DNA of 64,000 nucleotides. Origin: Alkaliphilus serpentinus. GTDB taxonomy: Bacteria; Bacillota; Clostridia; Peptostreptococcales; Natronincolaceae. Within the stretch, counting starts at the first letter, position 1. Each line of letters begins with the position of its first letter. The DNA lies in contig NZ_WBZB01000010.1 in assembly GCF_009017255.1 (NCBI RefSeq), forward strand, positions 1 through 64,000. The letters are read 5' to 3'. The notes under the pieces are model-generated. The model made no database searches. It saw only the letters and a list, made by a program, of their open reading frames with translations, and was not told the DNA's origin. The position numbers and the translations under genes are program-made. Of this stretch, positions 14,981-24,379 are shown piece after piece.

Positions 14981-16243
14981 TTAATCGAAGGTTATTTCAA
15001 TTTCAACTTCCTCATTACCTCTATTGACGGTAAGCACAACTTCATCACCTGGTCTGTATCTATAAAGCTCCCTTAATAGGCTACCTACAGTTTTTACCTC
15101 TGCCTCGCCTATTTTAAGAATAACATCCCCTGCAAGAAGCCCAAACCTCTCGGCTGGTGAGTCTTCAAATACTCTAACTACGTAGATTCCAGAATCAATA
15201 CTTAGATCAACCCCTGTAGCATTTTCGAAGTCCTCTACGTTAATTGGAGTTATCCCGAGGTATACCCTAGTAAATTCACCTGTTTCAATAATCTGCTCAA
15301 CTATTGGCTTGGCAGTATTTATTGGGATTGCAAAGCCTAATCCTTCACCAGTTCTGACCTTTATGGTATTGATACCTATAACCTGACCCCGTGCGTTTAA
15401 TAGAGGTCCCCCACTATTGCCTGGATTTATAGAGGCATCTGTCTGTATAAGGTTCTCTATTGTATCTGTTTCCATTTGTATAATTCTGTTTAGTCCACTT
15501 ATAACTCCTTGGGTAAGGGTTCTTTCAAAGTTCAGGCCCATGGGATTCCCAATAGCAACTGCTATTTCTCCAACCTCCAGGCTATCACTATCCCCCAGCT
15601 CTGCAACAGGGAGTTTATTTTCTGCCTCTACCTTAATAACGGCTAAATCCAAACTAATCTCATTCCATATAACCTTAGCTGGTAGCTGCTGGCCATCATG
15701 TAAGATTACCATAATTTCTTCAACATCACCGTCTCCTACAACGTGGGAATTGGTTAAAATGTATCCTCTATCATCAACAATAACACCGGTTCCTAAGCTG
15801 GGTGCCTTACGAACTCCAAAAACCGTTTGCTGTAGAGTAGTACTGGTTATCCCCACAACCGATGGCATTGCTTTTTTAGCTACTGCTGTATAAACTGTTA
15901 AGTCCTCAGTGGGCTCTATGGTAATTTGCTGTTGATTTCCAGCAAGGGAAATTCCCCTCATATTAAGAACCTCAGGCAGATAATAATAGCCTGCACCCAT
16001 AGTAATCCCACTACCAAGCAGGGCTCCTATTAAAATAAGTAGTAGCATACTAAACTTAGACCTTCTGGGAGGTTTATTACTCTTCTTTACAATGGTAGAA
16101 TCTACAACAACCTGAGGCGTTTTTTCTTCAGTTGAATCCTCTTCTAAAGGATTCTCGTCAGTAAATGAATCATCTACCTTATCTTCTTCTGTCTCATGAG
16201 GATTTTCCTGGTCCTCAAATTCATATTTTTTTTCATTATCCAT
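14981..16243 (-). CDS. htrA: HtrA/DegP-family serine protease with PDZ domain
   Basis: 420-aa membrane-anchored quality-control protease. An acidic cytoplasmic N terminus (1-60) is followed by one membrane segment (about 65-85), a trypsin-like domain with His in LTNSHVVGDG, Asp in SLDLAVIKVE and Ser in NPGNSGGPLLN, and a C-terminal PDZ domain (about 325-415). It degrades or refolds misfolded exported proteins. This is the yyxA/htrC position in Bacillus, downstream of the walRK-yycHIJ cluster. GGAGG lies 10 nt before the ATG. It ends with its own terminator. Confidence 0.95.
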   Translation of the reverse strand: MDNEKKYEFEDQENPHETEEDKVDDSFTDENPLEEDSTEEKTPQVVVDSTIVKKSNKPPRRSKFSMLLLILIGALLGSGITMGAGYYYLPEVLNMRGISLAGNQQQITIEPTEDLTVYTAVAKKAMPSVVGITSTTLQQTVFGVRKAPSLGTGVIVDDRGYILTNSHVVGDGDVEEIMVILHDGQQLPAKVIWNEISLDLAVIKVEAENKLPVAELGDSDSLEVGEIAVAIGNPMGLNFERTLTQGVISGLNRIIQMETDTIENLIQTDASINPGNSGGPLLNARGQVIGINTIKVRTGEGLGFAIPINTAKPIVEQIIETGEFTRVYLGITPINVEDFENATGVDLSIDSGIYVVRVFEDSPAERFGLLAGDVILKIGEAEVKTVGSLLRELYRYRPGDEVVLTVNRGNEEVEIEITFD

Positions 16244-16406
16244 GTCATCATCAGCCTCCTAAAGAAATTAGATATTGTTATAAAATCATTCTTTTATGGT
16301 TGACTTTATTACGTCTTCAACGTTCTTATAATATAAGTTACCCTTTTAAATAGAGTATAACCTACATTTGTGACAGTATGGTGACAATATGACGACATCT
16401 AAAAAT

Positions 16407-17204
16407 CTACTTAAACTGATATAAATTGCTAATTCGATCACGGGATGCCAAATCAAGGATTATATCCCTTCCTACATCTACTTGGTTAGCCTTTAAAATC
16501 CCCTCCACTGTGGCAATGGCCAACTCTGGAAAATTATTTTCCTTACTAAGGTGGGCCAGCATAACCTTATGAACATTGTTTTTAACTAAATCCACTATTG
16601 CCCATCCAGCTGCATCATTGGAAAGATGCCCGTGGTCAGATAATATTCTGCGTTTTAGATAATAGGGGTAGCTACCTGCCTTCAGCATTTCCTCATCATG
16701 ATTAGATTCAAGTACTACAAGGTTTGAGTCCTTAATCCTATCTATGATATTTCCATCAATATAGCCTAAATCTGTTGTAATACTGATTTTAATCTTATTG
16801 CAGTGAAAACTGAATCCAACCGACTCGTTGGCATCATGGGAAGTAGCATAGGGCATAATTGTAATGTCACCAATACTAAAGGATTTATTGGTATTAAATA
16901 ATTTTATATTATTTTCCTTTAATTCACCAAGCTTACATTCCATCCCCTTCCATGTACCTTCGTTAGCATATATGGGGATATTAAACCTTCTCGATAGGAT
17001 CCCAGCGCTATGTATATGATCGCTATGCTCATGGCTAATTAATATTCCTGTAAGCTGTGCTGGAGATACTCCAATCTCCTCTAGCTTCCCTTGAATTTTC
17101 TTGCCACTTAAACCAGCATCTATAAGAAGAGCTTCCTTATCGTTGCTAACAAAATGGCAGTTTCCACTACTACCACTGGCTAAAGAACAGAACCTTATTG
17201 TCAT
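16407..17204 (-). CDS. walJ: MBL-fold metallohydrolase YycJ/WalJ
   Basis: 265-aa metallo-beta-lactamase-fold hydrolase. It has the N-terminal SLASGSSGNCHFVS loop, the metal motif HEHSDHI (54-60 region), a later THDAN-like segment (SHDANESVGF), GHLSNDAAG and the terminal AHLSKENN histidine. WalJ/YycJ is a putative double-strand DNA exonuclease linked to cell-wall homeostasis and the WalRK regulon. It stands in the usual place downstream of the wal genes, though here murA intervenes. Family assignment is firm; biochemical activity is inferred. Confidence 0.92.
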   Translation of the reverse strand: MTIRFCSLASGSSGNCHFVSNDKEALLIDAGLSGKKIQGKLEEIGVSPAQLTGILISHEHSDHIHSAGILSRRFNIPIYANEGTWKGMECKLGELKENNIKLFNTNKSFSIGDITIMPYATSHDANESVGFSFHCNKIKISITTDLGYIDGNIIDRIKDSNLVVLESNHDEEMLKAGSYPYYLKRRILSDHGHLSNDAAGWAIVDLVKNNVHKVMLAHLSKENNFPELAIATVEGILKANQVDVGRDIILDLASRDRISNLYQFK

Positions 17205-17259
17205 TAATAGTCCTCCAATAATTTATTCATCTGTACAAAAGCTATTTCATGAACGGTCT

Positions 17260-17302
17260 AAAAACCCAGTCCTTCCCGTATTTATACGTTAAGTCACTGG
17301 GC
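17260..17302 (-). terminator. Terminator downstream of murA
   Basis: On the minus strand CCCAGT/ACTGGG arms separated by 25 nt are followed by TTTTTAG. It lies 65 nt after the murA stop and separates murA from walJ. Confidence 0.62.
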
Positions 17303-17366
17303 TCTATATGCCTTTAGAATAATAACTTATGTTTATTTTCTTTTCCTTAATTTACAGAAACAGCTC

Positions 17367-18626
17367 TTATTCCTCTATTCGTCGAATCTTTGCCCCTAAG
17401 CTTATGAGCTTTTCATGAAGGTTGTCGTATCCCCTATCAATGAAGTGAACATTTTCGATTTCTGTTATACCATCAGCAATTAAGCCAGCCACCACCAAAG
17501 CGGCTCCAGCTCTTAAATCACTGGCACTAACCTTTGCTCCCGTTAATTTTTCAACACCATAAACAACAGCTGCTCTGCCTTCTACCTTTATGTTGGCACC
17601 CATTCTCTTTAACTCATCTACATATTTAAACCTTCCATCATAAATAGTCTCTGTAACCATACTGTTACCACTGGCAGTGGTTAGTAGGCTTGTCATAGGT
17701 TGCTGTAGATCTGTTGGAAAACCAGGATAAACAAGGGTTTTAACACTAACACTACGTAGGGGATTATTTGCTACGATCCTTAAGGATTCGCCATTTTCGA
17801 TTACTTCAACTCCCATCTCCTTAAGTTTAGCAGTAATGGCCTCTAAATGCTTGGGAATAACATTATTAATTAGTACATCCCCTTTAGTGGCTGCTGCAGC
17901 AATCATATAGGTTCCAGCTTCTATTTGATCCGGAATTACCATATGGTTGCAGCCCCTCATTTTATCTACGCCCTTTATTTTTATAACATCGGTTCCTGCA
18001 CCTCTAATGTCTGCTCCCATGCAATTTAAAAAGTTAGCCACATCCACAACATGGGGCTCTTTAGCTGCATTTTCTATAACGGTATTTCCTTCGGCCATTG
18101 TTGCTGCCATCATGATATTTATAGTAGCCCCAACACTTACTACATCTAGATATATTTCTGCCCCCATCAATTTTTCAGCTTCTACAGATACTAAGCCGTG
18201 TTCAATAGATACCTTGGCTCCCATTGCCTCAAAGCCCTTTATGTGCTGATCTATTGGCCTACTACCTATAGAACATCCCCCGGGGTATATGCCTGTGGCC
18301 TTTTTAAATCGGCCTAGCCCAGCCCCCAAAAGGTAGTAAGATGCCCTAATATCCTTTGCAATCTCATATTCTGTATAGCTACATTCCTTAATATTACTAG
18401 TATCAATTTCTAGGGTCTTGGGTCCCCTTTGAATTACAGTAGCCCCTATTCCTGTTAAAATTTCCGATAACACCGTTACATCACTTATCTCTGGTAAATT
18501 CTCTATAATACATTTATCTCCAGCAAGTACAGTAGCTGGTATAATGGCAACTGCCGCATTTTTAAAACCACTGATATCTATAGTCCCCTTTAATTTAGAG
18601 CCACCCTCAATTATTAGTTTATTCAT
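17367..18626 (-). CDS. murA: UDP-N-acetylglucosamine 1-carboxyvinyltransferase
   Basis: 419-aa enzyme catalysing the first committed step of peptidoglycan synthesis: enolpyruvyl transfer from PEP to UDP-GlcNAc. It has the N-terminal [17 protein letters not shown] (Lys22 and Asn23), the catalytic cysteine in [11 protein letters not shown] (Cys118, fosfomycin target), the [16 protein letters not shown] segment (catalytic Asp about 303) and a C-terminal [15 protein letters not shown]. Length is typical. Its placement between the yycHI genes and walJ couples a wall-synthesis enzyme to the WalRK locus. Confidence 0.97.
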   Translation of the reverse strand: MNKLIIEGGSKLKGTIDISGFKNAAVAIIPATVLAGDKCIIENLPEISDVTVLSEILTGIGATVIQRGPKTLEIDTSNIKECSYTEYEIAKDIRASYYLLGAGLGRFKKATGIYPGGCSIGSRPIDQHIKGFEAMGAKVSIEHGLVSVEAEKLMGAEIYLDVVSVGATINIMMAATMAEGNTVIENAAKEPHVVDVANFLNCMGADIRGAGTDVIKIKGVDKMRGCNHMVIPDQIEAGTYMIAAAATKGDVLINNVIPKHLEAITAKLKEMGVEVIENGESLRIVANNPLRSVSVKTLVYPGFPTDLQQPMTSLLTTASGNSMVTETIYDGRFKYVDELKRMGANIKVEGRAAVVYGVEKLTGAKVSASDLRAGAALVVAGLIADGITEIENVHFIDRGYDNLHEKLISLGAKIRRIEE

Positions 18627-18777
18627 AGATTATTGACCACCCTCTATTAATTTAGCATTATCTTTAGTATTAAACTGATTTACATAAAAAGTTTCACATG
18701 AGTACATTATAGCATTTTATCAAGAAATTGTAATCCTTTTTTAACATACCTTAAAATGCCAACTATTGTAACCACAA

Positions 18778-18813
18778 CAAAAAAGCAGAAAAGTTTTATT
18801 ATACCTTTCTACT
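18778..18813 (-). terminator. Terminator of the walRK-yycHI operon
   Basis: On the minus strand AAAAGTAGAAA pairs with TTTCTGCTTTT across a short AT-rich loop, one G-T pair, followed by TTTTTTTG. It lies about 33 nt after the yycI stop. Confidence 0.6.
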
Positions 18814-18845
18814 TTTGTTTACAAAATCCTCTAATTTTTTAAAAT

Positions 18846-19718
18846 TTAGTTCTTTATTGCCTCTACATAATACTCTTTCCCGTTATCTAAGGTTATTTTC
18901 CAAGCTGGAAATGCATCTGCAAACTCAATGCTTTTTAAATCTGTTTCCTGCACATCATAAGGATCGAAATAATAGCCTAATTCTATATTTATTATAGCAA
19001 CCCTACTGCTATTTTCTCGAGAGATATCACTCATTTTCCTCAATAGAGCATCGGTTGCAGTTATGGTTAGTTTTTTATGACTATAGGTTCTTTGATAATT
19101 TAACAGCATCGCTTCTAGAGCAACTACTCCTTTATTATTAACATAGACATAAATGTAACTCTCTCCTAAAAATCGACCTTTATAGGTCTGGTTATATACT
19201 AGCTTATAGGTTGGTATACTATCCTTACTATAGTCATTCTCTAAGTGTATTTGTGATAATTGAAGGTTATCCCTAATTAACTCATGCTCAGTAAGGAAAT
19301 TGGTCACATACTCCTCTATATTGCTCTCATCAAAGGAATAGATTTCCTTTCTATCACTATAGTCATTAAATTTAAGTCTTTTACCATCCTCAATTATCAA
19401 CTCCTTATCTCCAGATTTGTAGTGATCCGTTCCTACTAAACTATTAGGTACTCCTAGTAGACTTGCCGCCATTTCATCGGGATCAAAACTTTCATATTTC
19501 ACTTCTATTACTGGCAAGGATAAAATTTCAGTGGGTACCTCTGTTTTTACAGTAATACCGTTTTCATTAAGATAGTTCGCCACATAGGTAATATATTCCG
19601 GAGTAATTAATTGCAAATCTCCCTTTGTTAGCATACCTCTGCTGATGAAAAAAATCAAAAACAAATTTGTGATTACAAAGGCCGCTATAATGATATTTTT
19701 TGCTTTTGACCAATCCAT
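18846..19718 (-). CDS. yycI: WalRK accessory protein YycI (WalI)
   Basis: 290-aa bitopic protein: a short cytoplasmic N terminus (MDWSKAKN), one membrane helix (IIIAAFVITNLFLIFFISR) and a large extracellular domain with repeated beta-strand/helix segments. In Bacillus, YycI and YycH form a membrane complex that modulates the WalK sensor kinase. ATG at 19718 was chosen because GGTGGTG precedes it and the longer frame starts in that RBS. It follows yycH with the RBS overlapping its stop. Sequence divergence in this family is high; synteny supports the call. Confidence 0.85.
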   Translation of the reverse strand: MDWSKAKNIIIAAFVITNLFLIFFISRGMLTKGDLQLITPEYITYVANYLNENGITVKTEVPTEILSLPVIEVKYESFDPDEMAASLLGVPNSLVGTDHYKSGDKELIIEDGKRLKFNDYSDRKEIYSFDESNIEEYVTNFLTEHELIRDNLQLSQIHLENDYSKDSIPTYKLVYNQTYKGRFLGESYIYVYVNNKGVVALEAMLLNYQRTYSHKKLTITATDALLRKMSDISRENSSRVAIINIELGYYFDPYDVQETDLKSIEFADAFPAWKITLDNGKEYYVEAIKN

Positions 19719-19733
19719 CTTATTCACCACCAG

Positions 19734-21143
19734 TTAGTTCAGTATATTGGTATTTAAAAGTTCACCCTTGTAGCTATCGAAATAGTATACTCTTTCCTTT
19801 ATTTTAATTTTCCAAGTAGGCAAAAGAATCTGCCTCCTTTTATCCTCCTTCGTATCAAAATAAACCATTTCTACAGCTTCAATATGATCTAAAATTTCCT
19901 CACGGCTTTCTATAGATTCAAGATTATTTACCCTTAAATAATCATTGGTGAGTAGCTCAATATTATTTTCTATAACTTTAAAGGGCGCCAGTATTGGTTC
20001 CTGCTTTGGTATTGAGGGTAATGTCATTTTTCTTCTTGTAAAGGTTCTATAGCTTCTAATTTTGTCATCGAAAACCTCTATCTCAACAGGATAATTTAAG
20101 TTGCTACTGTGGAATGCCATGGCATACCCGTCTATAAAATAATTAAAAGCAAACAAATATCCTCTATTTTCTTCTATAGTCCTAACGGAAGCTAAGTAGG
20201 AGTTATCAGGAAATCCCCCATGCTTTTCTATAAACTCTATCGCCTCCTCTAAGGCCGATAGAACATCCATACTGCTGCGGTTTCCAACATCCTCTGTATA
20301 TACAAGCCTCCCACTGGGGTTTATCCTTAAACTTTTTTCACCATATCCATAGAGATATACTCTTGCTCCACTGGTTTCTTTAATGGTTTTTACGAAGTCA
20401 AAATTATCAAAATATCCCTTAGCCTTTAATATCATGCTTCTTTCGTTCTCAACATCAATTAAACTTTCTATAAATAGCTGAGGTACTGGTGTAGTAAAAT
20501 TTGTAGGAAACATTATTTTGTTATTAAAAAGTGGCCTATATTCGGAATGGGCTTTACTTTGGATTTCTTCCTTGATATAGTCCTTCAGTAAATCATTACC
20601 GTAATTATCTAAGGTTAGCTGAAATATCTCCTCATCTTCCCCAACCATGAATACAATCCCTTTATAAGCTGCAGGTATCAGGATTTTCTTTATGGTCCTA
20701 ATATTTCCAACTACTCTGTTATCTAATTCTTTACTAAAAACAGAAGAAACTAAAACCGAAGAAAAGTTTTCTCCAAATTCTAGTTCTACATATTGTCTTA
20801 GATAATTCTCAATATATGTTTCTTTTGTAATTTTTCTTATGACAGGCTCCTCTAAAAAGAAGGAGGCTATAACTAGCTTGCTTAAATCCCATACTTCCTT
20901 AGCATCATCGTAGACCAATACAGTTCCCAAATGGCTTGGGAAGCTAGCCCCAAAACCCACAGTCACCTTCTGGGGAGATATTATCTGATTCTTTGCCTCT
21001 AATATATCCTGTTGGCTAATGTCATTTGCTGCCTCCGATTGGATCACACCAATGGGAGCAAATCTCCATATCTGATTGGTCAGTAAAACACTTATTGCAA
21101 CGAGTATGGAAAGAATGATGGTTTTAACTCTTTCTCTGTTCAT
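19734..21143 (-). CDS. yycH: WalRK accessory protein YycH (WalH)
   Basis: 469-aa single-pass membrane protein. After MNRERVK an N-terminal helix (TIILSILVAISVLLTNQIW) is followed by an extracellular YycH domain containing three similar folded parts. It partners YycI to adjust WalK signalling. The ATG at 21143 is preceded by GAGAGAG; the longer TTG frame is less plausible. It sits between a small exported protein gene and yycI, in the walR-walK-x-yycH-yycI order, which differs from Bacillus by the extra gene x. Confidence 0.85.
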   Translation of the reverse strand: MNRERVKTIILSILVAISVLLTNQIWRFAPIGVIQSEAANDISQQDILEAKNQIISPQKVTVGFGASFPSHLGTVLVYDDAKEVWDLSKLVIASFFLEEPVIRKITKETYIENYLRQYVELEFGENFSSVLVSSVFSKELDNRVVGNIRTIKKILIPAAYKGIVFMVGEDEEIFQLTLDNYGNDLLKDYIKEEIQSKAHSEYRPLFNNKIMFPTNFTTPVPQLFIESLIDVENERSMILKAKGYFDNFDFVKTIKETSGARVYLYGYGEKSLRINPSGRLVYTEDVGNRSSMDVLSALEEAIEFIEKHGGFPDNSYLASVRTIEENRGYLFAFNYFIDGYAMAFHSSNLNYPVEIEVFDDKIRSYRTFTRRKMTLPSIPKQEPILAPFKVIENNIELLTNDYLRVNNLESIESREEILDHIEAVEMVYFDTKEDKRRQILLPTWKIKIKERVYYFDSYKGELLNTNILN

Positions 21144-21164
21144 TGCTATCAACTCTCTCAAGTA

Positions 21165-21626
21165 TTATTTGGTTAACGGGTTAATTCTATTTTCTGGCAG
21201 TAGCTTTGCTGGTAGCTTAGGTTCATATTTTAAATCCTCTACATTGATCATGCGTACTACCGTTTTCTCTGTCCCATCTGGATATATAGCCGTTATTTCT
21301 ATTTTGTTTCTTCTTTCCTTTAACTTAACCTCAGCCATGCCTATCTCTAACGCTCCAATTTCTACTTCAATAGCATCGGCAGAAGCTGTAAAGGTTTCCT
21401 CATTCTTAACAACGCTATTGTTATAGTATACTTGTATGATTACCTTGGTACCTTCGGGAGCAATAAACTCCAACATAACACTGTTATTACTGGTGGTAAT
21501 ATCCTCATCGGGGGTAACCACTTGAAAAGAAGCCACTGGTACAGTATCCGTTCCGTAGGCGGTAACAGAGGAAATCCCCAAACCTATAAAAACGATAGCC
21601 GAACATATAAAAACCTTCTTTATCAT
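21165..21626 (-). CDS. Small exported protein of the wal operon
   Basis: 153-aa predicted secreted protein. A signal peptide is evident (MIKKVFICSAIVFIGLGISS, then VTAYG). The mature part begins with a short linker and reads like a single beta-sandwich (VMLEFIAPEGTKVIIQVYYN ... EIGMAEVKLKERRNKIEITA ... TEKTVVRMINVEDL), reminiscent of Ig-like or cell-surface accessory domains. The start at 21626 has GGAGGCG upstream; the longer frame overlaps it. It lies between walK and yycH, which suggests a role in envelope stress sensing. I do not recognise the family. Confidence 0.75.
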   Translation of the reverse strand: MIKKVFICSAIVFIGLGISSVTAYGTDTVPVASFQVVTPDEDITTSNNSVMLEFIAPEGTKVIIQVYYNNSVVKNEETFTASADAIEVEIGALEIGMAEVKLKERRNKIEITAIYPDGTEKTVVRMINVEDLKYEPKLPAKLLPENRINPLTK

Positions 21627-21728
21627 GAAAAACGCCTCCTGAACGTGCATTTATAATTATAAAATTTGTATTAAACTAATTATAAATCATTAATATTACA
21701 ACCGTGTTACAAGGAAATTAAATTTAAA

Positions 21729-23525
21729 TTACACAGCTTTTTCCTTAAATAATGGTAGATAAAGTATTACCTCTGTGCCCTCACCTTCATGGCTGGATAT
21801 CTTGATTTCACCTTCATGGGCATCTATAATTTCTTTAGCAATGGATAGACCAAGACCTGTTCCTCCCAGTTCTCTAGATCTAGCCTTATCTACCCTATAG
21901 AATCTCTCGAAGATTCTTGGTAAATCACCTTCTGGTATACCCATACCATTATCCTTTATCCTAATGTCAACATATTCGCCAGTCTTATCTGCCTGTATAG
22001 TGATCTCTCCACCCTCGGGGGTATATTTTATTGAATTGCTTATGATGTTTAGTATAACCTGCTCCAGCTTATCTTCATCCGCATAAATGGTTCCTGCATT
22101 TTCATCCATCTCTACGTATATTCTTTGTTGTTTATTTTGTGCAGAAACATCTAGCTTTAGTACTGCTTTATCAATAATTTTGTTAATTATGATGGGCTTT
22201 TTATTCCACTTTGCTTGCTGAAAATCTAGATTTGATAACTGCAATAAATCCCTAACTAGCCTAGTCATTCTATCTGCCTCATTATCTATCACCTCTAAAA
22301 ATCTTAGCAATAGTTCTCTACTATCTAAAGCTCCTTCTAAGAGGGTTTCTGTGTAGCTTTTTATTGTGGTAAGGGGGGTTTTTAATTCATGGGAAACATT
22401 GGCCACAAATTCCTTCCTCATGTTTTCTAGTTTTTCAAGTTCAGTAACATCCTGCAGCAACACAATGATTCCTTCATATTTCCCCTTGTCATTTTTATAG
22501 GGAGCATAATTTGCTCTAATGGTTACCCCTTCTTCCATATGAAGAATTTGAGTTCCCGACCAATTTTTACTACTTCCCTTTATTAAGTCTATTGTTAGCG
22601 GTTCCTTAAAGTTGGAAAAAAGTTTATTAAAGTTTTTATGATTAAAGGAACCTTCTTTTATTCTTAGCATCTCCAATGCTCGAGGATTGGCATGAATGAT
22701 AGTACCCCTTGCTGTTGCAGCAACAAGGCCATCAGCCATGTATTTTATAATGGTGTCCATCTTCTGCTTTTCACTAGACATCTCCAGCATAAGTGAATTC
22801 AATTGGGCTGTTAAGTAGTTGAACATACTGGCCATTTGGCCAATTTCATCATCAGACTTTACCTCAACCACTTGATTAAAGTCCCCTCCAGCCATCTTTT
22901 CTGCTTTAATTGTAACATCGTTAATAGGCCCTGTTATACTTTTGGCTATTAGGTAGCCTAAAATGACTGTAATAAACAAAGCTAAAAAGGTTGCCCTTAT
23001 TAATATACCTATGGATGCATCTAGGGTTTCATAAATATCATCTAAGGTTCTCCTGACATATAAAGCTCCTATTATTCTACTGTCATCGTCATATAATGGG
23101 TAAACCAGGTTCTTCGAAGTTTTATTGATGGCCTCACTTGGCGAAATATCCTTTTCAGCAACTTCACCGGCGAAGGCCTTTATAATTAGGTCGGTTTCTA
23201 ATATATCTGCAGCATTCTGATTTAGATAATGTGCATTTGTACTGGCAATAATAGAAAAGTTTTTATCTTTTTCAATTACGAAGAATTCCATACCCATTTC
23301 TTCATAATAATTTATGTTCTCTTGCACCTCTTGTTTGTTATTAACCCAATCTATCTCCCTTAGTGTCTGCATAAAACTATTGGCCCTAAGGTCTATATTG
23401 TCCTTAACGGTATTTAAGTGATAGCTTTCAAACTGCTGCATGATAAATACTCCTAAAATAATCATGGCGATAAAAACCAAAAGGAAATAGATGGCAATGA
23501 ACTTCCACCTTATACTCTTAAACAT
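21729..23525 (-). CDS. walK: Cell-wall sensor histidine kinase WalK
   Basis: 598-aa membrane sensor kinase of the essential WalRK system. Domains: first membrane helix (9-30), extracellular sensor (about 31-165), second helix (about 168-192), HAMP (about 193-245), PAS (about 258-360), phospho-acceptor helix with His in FVANVSHELKTPLTTIKS (about 375-392), and an ATPase domain with the N box NIISNSIKYTPEGG, G1 DNGMGIP and G2 GGTGLGLSIAKEI. All catalytic boxes are intact. It starts 1 nt after the walR stop, hence co-transcribed. WalK monitors wall synthesis and tunes autolysins. Confidence 0.96.
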   Translation of the reverse strand: MFKSIRWKFIAIYFLLVFIAMIILGVFIMQQFESYHLNTVKDNIDLRANSFMQTLREIDWVNNKQEVQENINYYEEMGMEFFVIEKDKNFSIIASTNAHYLNQNAADILETDLIIKAFAGEVAEKDISPSEAINKTSKNLVYPLYDDDSRIIGALYVRRTLDDIYETLDASIGILIRATFLALFITVILGYLIAKSITGPINDVTIKAEKMAGGDFNQVVEVKSDDEIGQMASMFNYLTAQLNSLMLEMSSEKQKMDTIIKYMADGLVAATARGTIIHANPRALEMLRIKEGSFNHKNFNKLFSNFKEPLTIDLIKGSSKNWSGTQILHMEEGVTIRANYAPYKNDKGKYEGIIVLLQDVTELEKLENMRKEFVANVSHELKTPLTTIKSYTETLLEGALDSRELLLRFLEVIDNEADRMTRLVRDLLQLSNLDFQQAKWNKKPIIINKIIDKAVLKLDVSAQNKQQRIYVEMDENAGTIYADEDKLEQVILNIISNSIKYTPEGGEITIQADKTGEYVDIRIKDNGMGIPEGDLPRIFERFYRVDKARSRELGGTGLGLSIAKEIIDAHEGEIKISSHEGEGTEVILYLPLFKEKAV

Positions 23526-23526
23526 C

Positions 23527-24219
23527 TTAAGCCCTCCTAAAGTAGTATCCGACTCCCCTCTTAGTCATGATGAATTTGGGGCTACTAGAGTTATCTTCAA
23601 TTTTTTCTCTTAATCGTCTTATGGTAACATCCACTGTTCTAATATCACCATAATACTCATATCCCCAAACTTCCTTTAGAAGCTGTTCTCTTGTAAAGAC
23701 CTGCTCTGCCTGCACTGCCAGAAATTTAAGAAGTTCAAACTCTCTTGAGGTTAATTCTACGATATCTTTATCCTTCTTAACTTCGTATTTATTAAAATCT
23801 ATGGAAAGAAGACCGGAAAAAATCATATCCTCCTTACCACTTGTTCCTTTCAAAACATTAACTCTTCTAATATTAGCCTTAACCCTAGCTAGCAATTCCC
23901 GCATTCCGAAGGGCTTTGTAATGTAATCATCTGCTCCCATTTCAAGGCCTAAAACCTTATCAAGTTCTTCTTCCTTAGCAGTCAGCATTAAAATAGGCAT
24001 GGAGTAAGTTTCTCTAATCTTGCGACATACCTGAAAGCCATCCATTTTAGGCAACATAACATCCAACAGTACAAGGTCTGGTGATAACTTTGCAACTTTA
24101 TGTAAAGCTTCTTCGCCATCCATGGCTACCTCTACCTGATACCCTTCCTTTTCAAGGTTAAATTTCACGATTTCTGCAATGGGCCTTTCATCCTCAACAA
24201 GTAGTATCTTTTTTTCCAT
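23527..24219 (-). CDS. walR: OmpR-family response regulator WalR
   Basis: 230-aa response regulator with a receiver domain (phospho-acceptor Asp in LVLLDVMLPKMDGF, about 53; acidic pocket LVEDE; conserved Lys in DDYITKPFG) and a C-terminal winged-helix domain (TSREFELLKFLAV ... VDVTIRRLREKIED ... RGVGYYFR). It is the first gene of the walR-walK operon and controls wall-hydrolase genes. The leader region upstream contains a GACAGG-type inverted repeat (24299-24336). Confidence 0.96.
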   Translation of the reverse strand: MEKKILLVEDERPIAEIVKFNLEKEGYQVEVAMDGEEALHKVAKLSPDLVLLDVMLPKMDGFQVCRKIRETYSMPILMLTAKEEELDKVLGLEMGADDYITKPFGMRELLARVKANIRRVNVLKGTSGKEDMIFSGLLSIDFNKYEVKKDKDIVELTSREFELLKFLAVQAEQVFTREQLLKEVWGYEYYGDIRTVDVTIRRLREKIEDNSSSPKFIMTKRGVGYYFRRA

Positions 24220-24298
24220 TATTACATCACCTCATTATTGGATTGATGAATCTATGTTTCTATATTTAATATAAAAATCCTGCTGACTATGCTATGTT

Positions 24299-24336
24299 TA
24301 ACCTGTCCACGGGGAGCTATCGCCCTTATAGACAGG
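24299..24336. repeat. Inverted repeat in the walR leader region
   Basis: AACCTGTC and GACAGGTT arms enclose a loop with an inner GGG/CCC pairing on the minus strand. A T-run follows on the plus strand, although both neighbouring genes are read on the minus strand; in that direction the hairpin is preceded by A's. It is therefore not an ordinary terminator of the upstream gene and may be a leader structure. Confidence 0.5.
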
Positions 24337-24379
24337 TTTTTCATAACCATTTATTTCATAATATCATTTTTTAATAGCA

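Noticed and set aside
15417-15893. 158-codon plus-strand frame opposite htrA
   Set aside because: It overlaps the well-supported htrA frame completely, has no RBS and encodes no recognisable motif; it is a mirror frame.
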